A DNA stretch of 64,000 nucleotides from Aurantiochytrium sp. KH105 (lineage: Eukaryota; Sar; Bigyra; Thraustochytrida; Thraustochytriidae), in contig BGKB01000009.1 in NCBI GenBank assembly GCA_003116975.1, positions 435,126-499,125 on the forward strand, written 5' to 3'. Shown here one piece after another: positions 47,546 through 56,304 of this stretch (the first letter of the stretch is position 1; every line of letters begins with the position of its first letter). Under the pieces are notes generated by a model. The model was not told the DNA's origin. It searched no databases and worked only from the letters and a program-made list of their open reading frames with translations. Made by a program: the position numbers and the translations under genes.

Positions 47546-49558
47546 ATGGGCTGTGTTTCATCGTCGAGTGCACGCCATGACCTCGAGGGTAAGCCCGTGG
47601 GGCTCAAACACTTTGACAAGGGCCGTGTTCTTGGCGAAGGAGGTTTTGGCAAGGTCAAGGCCGTCACCAAACGCGGCGAAGCGCCCTTGCGCTGGCACGC
47701 CATGAAGATTCTTAACAAGGAGAACGTGGTGGACAAACGACGCTTTCAGGAAATCTTTCGTGAACGCGACATGCTCACGTCGCTGCGCCACGAGCGCATT
47801 TGTAATCTGTACTATGCCTTTCAGGACCCCAAGCACCTGTACCTGGTCATGGACCTTGCGCTCGGCGGCGACCTGCGGTACCAGCTGAATCACAACGCCC
47901 AGGGCCTCCCTTTTACAGAGACGCGCACCCGGATATACGTCGCGCAAGTGATTGAAGCACTCGACTATGTACACTCGCAAGGGATAATCCATCGTGACGT
48001 CAAGCCAGAGAATCTGCTCCTGAACGGAAACGGCTGGGTGATGTTGACAGATTTCGGCATTGCCCGCGATGTGGACGAAGCTGGACTCTGTCAGTCCGGC
48101 TCGGGAACCGGGGGCTACATGCCGCCAGAAATCTACACACGATCGCATGCGCATTCCAAGACGGCAGACTGGTTTGCGCTTGGGGTGACGATGCACGAAT
48201 TTTTGACAAAACGGCGACCGTTTCGCGGCGACGACATCCGGCGAGCAGGCCGCATGTTGACGAGCAGCGGTAAGATTAAGCCCTCGTACGAGAAGGAGGG
48301 CGCAACGGAGCCCCTGGCGACGCAGTTTTTGCAAGACTGCCAAACCGAGGATTTTGGGCTCAGCAGTGAATGCGTCGACTTGTTGTCACGCCTGTTTTGT
48401 GTGCGTCGCGGTCTGCGGCTTGGGGCAGGCGGGCTGGCAGACTTCACATCGCACGCATGGTTTTCTTCGTCAGATTCTTTTGATTGGTCGAAAATTGTCG
48501 ATGGCACGCACGAAGTTCCGTTTTTGCCCAACACGAATCGCATGAATGCCGAGCCGGACGCTGACATTCACGCCGTCTTTATGGGTGACGAAGAGGAACG
48601 TCGGCTTCGCAGCCTCACGGTGGAGGAACAAAAGCTTTTCGAAGGCTATGAGTACGATTACACGGCCCCGCAGCCCTCTGTGCCTCGTGTGCGGGACTTT
48701 GGCGGCATGTCCGGGAGCGACTCTCGCAAGAGCGTGGCGACCGTGGACGGAGCAGGAGACAGCTTTGCGTCACGTGCTGGGGTCGTGCCAACGCAGCCGC
48801 GTACGCCTCGCGTGCGGACCGCGCAGCGCTACACGACGCGGAGTATGGACGAGGTTGCTTTGTCTCGCCAGCAGGTGGCGACGACAAACAGCACGTCGAG
48901 CGAGACGACGCGTGGCGTCGATGCCGACGACGACGACTCGCACCAGCATCGGCACTCCAAGGAGCACCGTCTGCGGCTGCCTGTTGGAGTGCAAGCCGGA
49001 GGACAGACGGATACCGATACGCCGCAACAAGCCAGTCAGCGGGACCAGCAGCCACAGCCCGCGCCGCAAGGCGCTGCAGCGAAGCAGCAGCAGTCGTCTG
49101 GCAGCGGCGGCGAGTCTCCAGGGGCGGCTGGTGGACTCAGCGTCGACGCGCCTTTGTCATCATCATCATCATCATCATCATCTTGCGAGGAATCGCGGCG
49201 GCCAAGCAATGCCAGCGCCGCGCTCCAGCTGGTCAGCGAGACCGGCATGACGCTGACATCAAGTCAGCAAACTGTGTATAGCTCGGGCTCCACCGCGGGC
49301 AAGAACGAGGACGAGAACGATAATAACGTCGAGATCAAGGGCACTGAAACGGCTTGTGTGCCGTCACTCAATACGACGACGGCGGCGGCGGCGAAGAAGA
49401 AGAAGAAGAAGACGGAGGAGGAGATGTCTGCATCTCCCAACCAGCAAGCGACTCGAGCCAAGCAAATGAAAGCCTCTTCGGAAAAAAGCGGCGATAAGAG
49501 TGTGGACAAAGACGGGTCTCCGGGCCGTCCATCGGGGTCCTCCGTCGCAGCGAGCTGA
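47546..49558 (+). CDS. YANK/STK32-like AGC kinase with N-terminal acylation motif
   Basis: A 670-residue protein. MGCVSSSS gives Gly2 for N-myristoylation and Cys3 for palmitoylation, predicting plasma-membrane anchoring, and fixes the start. The kinase spans about 22-312: LGEGGFGKV loop, AMKIL with Lys54, HRDVKPEN with Asp151, DFG with Asp169 and GTGGYMPPEIY. LALGGDLRYQLNHN and the downstream PNTNRMNAEPDADIH resemble STK32 (YANK) kinases. An insertion of about 40 residues lies near the alpha-G region (GRMLTSSGKIKPSYEK). The C-terminal 320 residues are disordered and contain a poly-Ser run (coded by TCA repeats at 49156-49181), Gln-rich segments and a poly-Lys run. All catalytic residues are present. 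Substrates are unknown. Confidence 0.85.
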   Translation: MGCVSSSSARHDLEGKPVGLKHFDKGRVLGEGGFGKVKAVTKRGEAPLRWHAMKILNKENVVDKRRFQEIFRERDMLTSLRHERICNLYYAFQDPKHLYLVMDLALGGDLRYQLNHNAQGLPFTETRTRIYVAQVIEALDYVHSQGIIHRDVKPENLLLNGNGWVMLTDFGIARDVDEAGLCQSGSGTGGYMPPEIYTRSHAHSKTADWFALGVTMHEFLTKRRPFRGDDIRRAGRMLTSSGKIKPSYEKEGATEPLATQFLQDCQTEDFGLSSECVDLLSRLFCVRRGLRLGAGGLADFTSHAWFSSSDSFDWSKIVDGTHEVPFLPNTNRMNAEPDADIHAVFMGDEEERRLRSLTVEEQKLFEGYEYDYTAPQPSVPRVRDFGGMSGSDSRKSVATVDGAGDSFASRAGVVPTQPRTPRVRTAQRYTTRSMDEVALSRQQVATTNSTSSETTRGVDADDDDSHQHRHSKEHRLRLPVGVQAGGQTDTDTPQQASQRDQQPQPAPQGAAAKQQQSSGSGGESPGAAGGLSVDAPLSSSSSSSSSCEESRRPSNASAALQLVSETGMTLTSSQQTVYSSGSTAGKNEDENDNNVEIKGTETACVPSLNTTTAAAAKKKKKKTEEEMSASPNQQATRAKQMKASSEKSGDKSVDKDGSPGRPSGSSVAAS

Positions 49559-51151
49559 GCAATCCCATCGGCAGCGTATCTTTGATTTTAAACCTGTGAC
49601 TAATGTTCTTTTTGTTGACTGACCGTGAAAGGTCATTTTCTTTAGCAGCCAGCGTAGTAGCCTACCGTGGCATTTACCATTTACCCCTCACCTTTTTATC
49701 GCATCACGGTCTGCGTGCTTCGCGCGAGTCCCTCCGAGACTCTTGCGTGCGCGCACACCTCCAAGTTGGTTCTCCGAGTTGCACTGGCCAGAAGAGCAAA
49801 GCAGAGCAAAATGTAAAAATAATAAAAGTAAAAAGTAAAAGGTAAAAGTAAAAGCAAAGGAAGTGGAAGCGAGTGGAAGGTAAAAAAAAGAAAAAAAAAG
49901 TAGGCCTATAGGGCCTAGGCCTAACATGTAAGAGAGAAAAATCCATTTTCGAGTAAAAACCACCCACCTCGTTGCTCTGTTTTGGTTTGCTTGCTTGATC
50001 GCCCGCCTGATTGCCTTGCCTGCTGCGTGAGCTTGCTCGCTCGCGCGCAGCCGCGCGAGACCTTGCCCTGCCTGCTTCTATCTGCCCAGCGCGCTCTGCT
50101 GCTGCCTGCTCTGCGTAAAGTAAAGTAAAGTAAAGCCCGAAGCAAGCCGTTCTCCTCTCTCCCTCCCTCGGGCGTCCGTCCATCCATTCAGCCTCATCTA
50201 TCCATTTCGCGCAGCCAAGCGAGCGCTCCCGCGGCCGGGCGCCGCGCAGCGAGAGCTCCTCGGCACCGGGCCGAGGTCGGCGCGCCGGCCGGCAGCAGCA
50301 GACAGACCGAGAGCAGCCGCCGCCGGCGCTCCGGCTCGCGTCGCAGGTGCGCGCGGCGCGGCGGCTCGAGCTTGGCCGAAGCGAGCCGGCGCAGCGCGTG
50401 CAGCAGCAGCACGCGCGGCACGTGCCGCTCTCCGGCTACGGGTGCCTAGCGCGCCCCTAGCCTGCCCGCTTCTCCACTTGTGGCGCCGATCTCCGCACTT
50501 GCGCGCGCCTTTAGCCCACTTGCGCCCGCCTCCGGCCCACTTGCCCTCCCTCCCTCAAACCCGGCCCGCCGGCACCCGCGACGGTACGCCGCACGCCGCG
50601 CCCGCACGCCGCGCCCGCACGCCCGCCCGCCTCGCCAGCCGCGCAGAGCCGCGCAGAGCCGCGCAGAGCCACGCCGCGCGAAGCCTCGCCGCGCGAAGCG
50701 CGCGAAGCGCGCGAAGCCGTCTCCCGTCGCGGCGGGCGCGAGGCGCGACGCGAGCGGGGCGAGGTGTGCACGCGCTGCTCGCTCGCGGCACGCGAGAGGA
50801 GAAATAAATCAGAGGAGATCGATCGGAGGCGAAGGAGGGAAGCGGCAGCAGAGAAAGGAAAGCAAGCAAAGCCGAGTGGCGGCCGAGTCCGCGCGCGCAG
50901 AAAGCAGCGAGGCCGCGGCCGCAGCGCGCGCGGGGCGCGGACGGGCGCGGGAGCGCGCGGAGAGGACGCGCGGGGGCGGCTCTCCGCAGCAGCTGCAGAG
51001 CGCCGGCGCGGAAAGGGAGGGAGGAAGGAGAGAAGGGACATCGAAGAGCGCGCGAGCGAGGGACGGCGTGCACACGAGAGAGAAAGAAGGAACACCAAGG
51101 AGAGCGCGAAGGGCGCAGCGCGAAGGGCGCCGCGCGAAGGGGAGCGGGAGG
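49559..51151. other. Intergenic region and promoter of the PH-costars gene
   Basis: About 1.6 kb. An AAAGT-type A-rich array lies at about 49806-49900, AAGTA repeats at about 50115-50135, and GC-rich sequence follows. CACTTGCG elements cluster at 50474-50545 (CCACTTGTGG, CGCACTTGCGCGCG, CCCACTTGCGCCC, CCCACTTGCCC); the block at 50496-50520 nearly matches 16463-16487. Directly upstream of the start the frame is open for 224 codons, but that stretch is Arg/Ala/Pro low-complexity and is treated as 5' UTR. Confidence 0.55.
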
Positions 51152-54100
51152 ATGCCGCGCAAGAAGTTCCACACGATGAACCCGCAGGCCGACCTGCTGC
51201 GCGATACGGGCTTCGACGACCTGTACCAGAAGCTGCAGCAGCTCGACGAGGCCGCGCTCCTCGTGGAGGAGGGCAAGCTCAAGCGCGAGGTGTACCAGGC
51301 CCTCGTCGAGAACGTAAAGCGCAGCATCATGAAGCAGCAGACAAAGACCGCCAAGCGCGACCGCGGCATGTGGGACGGACTCCTGAGCGGCCTCCGCACC
51401 GATCGCGACGATGACCACGGGGCCGAACCCGCGCCCTCCGCGGCCGCAGCGGCCAAGGACGCAGACTCGAAACCGATCATCGAGGGCCCCCTGATGAAGC
51501 GCAACGTGACCGACGCGCTCGCCTCGCGCAGGCAGTGGAAGCGCCGCTACTGCGTGCTCTACGAGCGCGCCCTCGTCATCTACAGGCACAAGGGCGACGC
51601 CAAGCCATTGACTAGCATCATTCTGACGCCCGAATTCTTTGTCACACAAGTCCATGACGGCGCCGAGGAACACGATGACGAGGAACTGCGCACCGGCGAA
51701 GACGGAGACGACGAGAGCTATGTGGACGAAAGCTCGCAGGGCACGCGGAAACTGAAAAACGGCGACATGCCCTTCGTGTTCATGCTCTCCGATCTAAGCA
51801 TGCGCTACATGTTCGCGTGCAACGACGCCGACGATCTCAAGTACTGGATTCACATCATGACCAGTGTGTTGCGCAAGATCATGGACGAGGAAGAGTATTT
51901 CGACACACCAAGGCTCATGGATGCCCCCGTGCGAGACCCCAAGCAGATTGCAGAGGACTTGGAGAAGCGCAAGGAGGCATACCAGCGGTCGCAGCGTCAG
52001 CTGACAATGGCGCGCACAAAGAGGCGCTCGTTCCTCGGCGGCCGAAAAGCCAAACCGCTGTCTCCCGAGGAGCTCGCCGAGGAAGAGGAACGCTGGGAGA
52101 GCGAGGGCACCGCCTTGGCCCGCGACGAGGTGACGGAAAAACTGCTCGCCGAGGAACGCGAGCGCGTGCGTAGACTGGAGGAGGACCAACGCAACCGCGA
52201 AGAGGAGCTCGAACGCGTACGCAAATTTGCCGAGCAGTGGAAGGCGCAGGCTGAGTCGGCGCAGGCCAAAATGGAAGAGGCCGAGAGCCGCGCCAACAAG
52301 GCTGAGGATGGCGAAAAGCGACTGCAGGAGCAGCTGGAGCTCATGGACCAGATGCGCGAAAAGAATATTGAGCGCGAGGATGCTCTCCGTGCGCAGCAGG
52401 AACACACACAGAACCAGCTCGAAGCGATGGAGTCACGAAAGCGCCAGAGCCAGCACCCCGCTGCCATGGAAGAATACGAGCGGCAAATCAAGGCCCTTGA
52501 GGCCAAGCTCGCCGCTCTGCAGAGCGCCCTGCAGGTCGACCTTGACGATCTCGACTGGGACGGAACCCTCGAGATGGCAGAGGAAAAGCTCAAGGAGTGC
52601 GTGCCGCACATGATGAGCGAAGACCCCAAAGAGGCCGCCGCCGCAGCGGAGGAGTTCGATCAGTGGGATAAAATTGTGCGCAACCACGCGGACTACAAGA
52701 AGCGCGAGGAACAAAAATGGATTGATTGGGAGGCGAACGAGTCTGCCGCGAATGCTGCTGCGTACCGGACCATGACCCAGATTGTGCCACCCGAGGTGGT
52801 GACGGGCTGTTCGGAGGCGTTTCTGGAATCGAGGGGCCTCCGGCCAGCGGTGGCCAAACGCGTCATGCAAACCAAAATCTTTCACTTTCTTTACATGGAC
52901 ATTGAGGCCATTTCGAAATTGCACATTGCTGATCTCTCGTCACGGTACATCCCTCAAGGTCTCGACATTATCGAGCTTCGCGCTGTGTACACGCGTCTGC
53001 CGCCGGATTTTCAGAACGACCGCGATGGTCGCAAGAAGCTCTGGCTCGAACAGTATCGCCAAAAATTGTTTTCCCTCACAGAAAAGGAAAAGGCTCACAC
53101 ATTGACACGGCCCGAGGAACGTCACCCTGTGTACCGGGACACCGCGTCGGCGGTGGGCGGAGGTGCCTCGGGTAATAAAGTCAAGAAGAAGAAGAAGGGT
53201 AAGAAGCCCAATGTCGCCAAGAAGGTTGACACCAAGGCTCTTGAGGCACTCTTTGGTGGCGGCGGTCCTTCTGGTCCTCCCCGTGGCCTTGGTGGCGGCG
53301 GCGATGATGATGGTGCCCCGGCTCGACCCGCTGGTTTTCCTTTTGGGAACGGACCACCCGCCCGCGTTTTGGAGATGCGCAGGCGAGGCGAGGAACAGGC
53401 TGCAGAGAATGGAGCTGGTGATGGTGCGGACGATGGCGCATCTCCAGTAGCGTCTTCGGGAGGCCTGAGTAGACTTGTGCCCTCTCGCAGGCGCAAGAGC
53501 AGCTCGACTACCCCCGCGCCAGCGCCCCTTGGCAGATCGGGCAGCCTGTTTACCAGCGTCAAGAGTATCATTTTTGGTGGGGACAAGTCCAATGGCGACG
53601 CGACTACTGCTGCTGATGATAATGATCATGATGAGGAGGAGCACGAAGAAGACGCACCTGATGAGCAGGATGCCGAAGAGGACGAGGAGGATGACATCGT
53701 CCCGGAAGAACTCTCGCATGTCAAACCAGTGGCCCCGCCGCCTTCCAAGAAGCCCTCTAAGCGGCAATCAATGACCGAGAAGCAGCGTCTTCTGGCTGCG
53801 AGCGTGCGCGGCATGATGGACGAGCACAAGGCGAAGTCATCGTACTCTTCGGACGATTTCGATGAGAGCACCGCGCCGGCCTTTGACTTTGGCGTCAATT
53901 ATGGCAACAAACGCGCCGCGGCGCGCTCCACTCTGTCCAAGCAGCGCGCCGGTGAATTCTCCAAGGGCGTGGAGCGTGGCATTGACAAGCTCTGCGCTTT
54001 CATCAAGGAAGAGGGCGCATATGACCCCGCTGAAGGCGGCCTCGCCACCATCACCTTTGGTGATCTCTTTGAAAAGTATGAACTTTCCGACATGCTTGTC

Positions 54101-54205
54101 GGCCTTTTGATGCGCGGAAAAAAGCACAAGCGCCTCAAGTACCACGGCGACATGCTCTTTCAAGGTATTCATGACCAAGTCAAGATTACGCTTCTTGTTG
54201 AGTGA
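51152..54205 (+). CDS. PH + coiled-coil + costars-domain protein
   Basis: A 1017-residue protein; ATG 51152 gives MPRKKFHTMN, where domain-like sequence begins. Residues 10-70 are helical. A PH domain occupies about 108-250 (IIEGPLMKRNV, RRQWKRRYCVLYERALVIY, YMFACNDADDLKYWIHIM), with an acidic insert in one loop. A coiled coil covers about 275-480. A folded module (about 515-660) contains QKWIDWEANES, VVTGCSEAFLESRGL and IPQGLDIIELRAVYTRLPPD and is not recognised. A disordered region follows. The C-terminal 89 residues are a costars domain: VERGIDKLCAFIKEEG, ITFGDLFEKYELSDMLVGLL, KRLKYHGDMLFQGIHDQVKI. Costars domains occur in ABRA/STARS and in Dictyostelium Costars and act on actin organisation; PH suggests membrane targeting. 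A membrane-actin link is inference. Confidence 0.8.
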   Translation: MPRKKFHTMNPQADLLRDTGFDDLYQKLQQLDEAALLVEEGKLKREVYQALVENVKRSIMKQQTKTAKRDRGMWDGLLSGLRTDRDDDHGAEPAPSAAAAAKDADSKPIIEGPLMKRNVTDALASRRQWKRRYCVLYERALVIYRHKGDAKPLTSIILTPEFFVTQVHDGAEEHDDEELRTGEDGDDESYVDESSQGTRKLKNGDMPFVFMLSDLSMRYMFACNDADDLKYWIHIMTSVLRKIMDEEEYFDTPRLMDAPVRDPKQIAEDLEKRKEAYQRSQRQLTMARTKRRSFLGGRKAKPLSPEELAEEEERWESEGTALARDEVTEKLLAEERERVRRLEEDQRNREEELERVRKFAEQWKAQAESAQAKMEEAESRANKAEDGEKRLQEQLELMDQMREKNIEREDALRAQQEHTQNQLEAMESRKRQSQHPAAMEEYERQIKALEAKLAALQSALQVDLDDLDWDGTLEMAEEKLKECVPHMMSEDPKEAAAAAEEFDQWDKIVRNHADYKKREEQKWIDWEANESAANAAAYRTMTQIVPPEVVTGCSEAFLESRGLRPAVAKRVMQTKIFHFLYMDIEAISKLHIADLSSRYIPQGLDIIELRAVYTRLPPDFQNDRDGRKKLWLEQYRQKLFSLTEKEKAHTLTRPEERHPVYRDTASAVGGGASGNKVKKKKKGKKPNVAKKVDTKALEALFGGGGPSGPPRGLGGGGDDDGAPARPAGFPFGNGPPARVLEMRRRGEEQAAENGAGDGADDGASPVASSGGLSRLVPSRRRKSSSTTPAPAPLGRSGSLFTSVKSIIFGGDKSNGDATTAADDNDHDEEEHEEDAPDEQDAEEDEEDDIVPEELSHVKPVAPPPSKKPSKRQSMTEKQRLLAASVRGMMDEHKAKSSYSSDDFDESTAPAFDFGVNYGNKRAAARSTLSKQRAGEFSKGVERGIDKLCAFIKEEGAYDPAEGGLATITFGDLFEKYELSDMLVGLLMRGKKHKRLKYHGDMLFQGIHDQVKITLLVE

Positions 54206-55361
54206 GCGCGCGCGCTTTGAAAATAGCCTCCCTCATTTTTTTTTACGGGACGGGCCTCTTCTCTAACCTCTTCCTTCCCTCACCCCTTATTTTTCTTTTG
54301 AAAACCTTTATAAATGTTGTTCGTTTTTTGAACCCTATTCTATCACTGGCAGCAACGTCAAGTAATGAAGAGAAAACGGGTCAGGTAGTGAATCTCGTCA
54401 ACAAGGCCTTGCACGCTCGGGCCAAGCAGCTCACCTCTGCTATTTGGGAAGCTTGCTCGTATCATGCATCTTTTCGGTGTTCAAGAGCATTTGAGACAAA
54501 TCACAGCTGAGTATCGAGGACCAAGAATGCCTCGATCACGGGTGGACGTCATGCACAAGATGACGTCAACCTCGTTGGCCCTTGATAATCCTTTTCTAAT
54601 TCTGTACCAGGAGAGCACAGTAACGGCAGTAGATACTCTCCTTGCCGGTAAGTGCCACAAAGTTCTGTGTTCCTCTCTAGCTTCTCTGCGCAGAAAACAA
54701 CCGAGGACTCGGTTCCGACGCCGCCGGGGCAAAGGCAATTCCACCGTCATTTGACCCGAAAATTTTGCAGCTGATCTAGGATAACTCAAAATCAATTTCA
54801 CAGTCCCATACTAAAAGACTGAAAAAATATCTTTCCTCAATTTTCCAGAACAGACCTCGTCTTTCTTGGATAAACATTCACAAACATTGTTCATTTTGAG
54901 TACTGTACTACATAAGTGGCAGCAACTGTGAAGTCAACTGTCAAGAAATGAAGCGAAACGAGAATTGCAATGAATCTCGTCAACACGGCCTTGCACGCGC
55001 GGGGAGCAAGCAACTCGTCCTTCAAGTTTGCCGTCAATAAAAATGAGCAAGCATCTCTATAGTCATTAAAAAATAAAAACCGTTTGAGACAAATTAGAAT
55101 TGTAAATGCTGCTAATGAGAAGTGTATCAAGCAATGATTGCTTCGTCTGGAATCGCAACGTACACCATGCACTGCGTCATAAACACACACAATCTCAGAA
55201 TGAAGTCGCTATGCTGTATCGCACTTCCTCTTCACTGGCACAAGCTCTGTCAGTTTAGATCTCGAAGCTCGTTTTCGAGCTTTGCGTGTGTTGCATCTCA
55301 AATGTAAGTCCAAATCGAAATGAGCACAAGACAACAAAGGTCAGATCTAAATTTCCAAGTG
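54206..55361. other. AT-richer intergenic region with an old internal duplication
   Basis: Two related stretches are visible. One near 54312-54440 contains atgttgttcgttttttgaac and aatctcgtcaacaaggcctt. The other near 54885-55015 contains cattgttcattttgagta and aatctcgtcaacacggcctt. Both end with a gcacgc(g/t)cggg and caagca(g)ctc-type sequence, so this is a diverged direct duplication of about 560-bp period. Parts may be 3' UTR of the PH-costars gene. No gene is supportable. Confidence 0.5.
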
Positions 55362-56215
55362 TCAAATGATGTCGATACGATGAATGGATTCGTTGTAAAA
55401 GCTCTCGGCAAGAAACAGATAACGCTGAAATGGAATGAACTCTCTGTAAACATCGAAAATGCGTTTGGCCGTCTTTGGGACTGTGTCAATGTACGTTTTG
55501 AACACGGCAAAACCCACGCGAATGGGGTCGCTCTCGTGCACGAGCAAAACGAGCTTCTCGGCGCGCAGGGCCGTGTCGAGCTCCATGCAAACCGCCTTGA
55601 AGCTGAAGACAGTCTGTGTGAGGAAGAACTGAAGAAAGTCTGTGTGAGGAAGAACTGAAGAAAGTCTGTGTGAGGAAGAACTGAAGACAGTCTGTGTGAG
55701 GAAGAACTGAAGAAAGTCTGTGTGAGGAAGGACAGGTAGCACTTGAACGCGAGGATGCTGGCTCGCATCTCATTCGTCGAGAGATTGCCATCTGCTTGCT
55801 GGTCGACCCAAACTTTGAGTCCTCGCCTCGTGAGCTTTCCAGTGATGAGACTGCATGCGTCACCGGCTTCATCCTGCTTGTGGCTCGAGAACGCGTGATA
55901 CAGCAGATCGGAGGGCAAATCCCTGTCCGAAGCTTCCACGACTGTCCCGATATCCTTTTCGTCCTCCGTAAGGGCGCCGTCTTCCAGAAAGTGTGCAAGG
56001 TCTGATACCCTAACGATCTTGGTGCCAATCGAGACAACAGAACTCGCGCCAGATGTCCCCGCGCGCATCACATAGTCGAACGCGACGAGAACGGATGCGT
56101 TTTGAGGCGACACAAGAAGAAGTCCCCAGGGCAAGTCTCGAAAGACCGCGTCGCGTGCGCCTCGGAACACGGTCACCAGCATTTTGATGATGCTGACGGT
56201 TTTTTCAGGGTCTCC
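55362..56215 (-). pseudogene. Partial, decayed copy of the ROCO-TIR gene 3' half
   Basis: This reverse-strand stretch aligns in order with the C-terminal third of the neighbouring WD40-Roc-COR-TIR protein: VFRGARDAVFRDLPW, a linker with SVVSIGTKIVRVSDL, the TIR start (SSHKQDEAGDACSLI ... RRGLKVWVDQ) and the TIR end (LLVHESDPIRVGF, then FIPFQRYLFLAESFYNES). The WD40, Roc and COR parts are absent. A five-copy 26-bp minisatellite sits inside the TIR-coding part and, because 26 is not a multiple of three, throws the two halves into different frames. It is a tandem duplicate of the host gene, separated from it by about 90 bp. Confidence 0.75.
55603..55732. repeat. 26-bp x 5 minisatellite inside a TIR-coding stretch
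   Basis: Five exact-length 26-bp units start at 55603, 55629, 55655, 55681 and 55707, each beginning ctgaaga(a/c)agtctgtg. Units differ only at one or two bases. The unit corresponds on the reverse strand to the FLSKTVF-like segment of the TIR domain, so the array grew from coding sequence. Confidence 0.9.
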
Positions 56216-56304
56216 TGTCTGAACAATTTGAGCTGAGTTGGCGCACGCCGCAAATTGTAAACAACAACAAACATAATTTTGGAATACGACTTGCAAGTCA
56301 ATGA

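Noticed and set aside
50480-51151. Extending the PH-costars protein 224 codons upstream
   Set aside because: The added part is Arg/Ala/Pro low-complexity and includes the CACTTGCG promoter cluster. Domain-like sequence begins only at ATG 51152.
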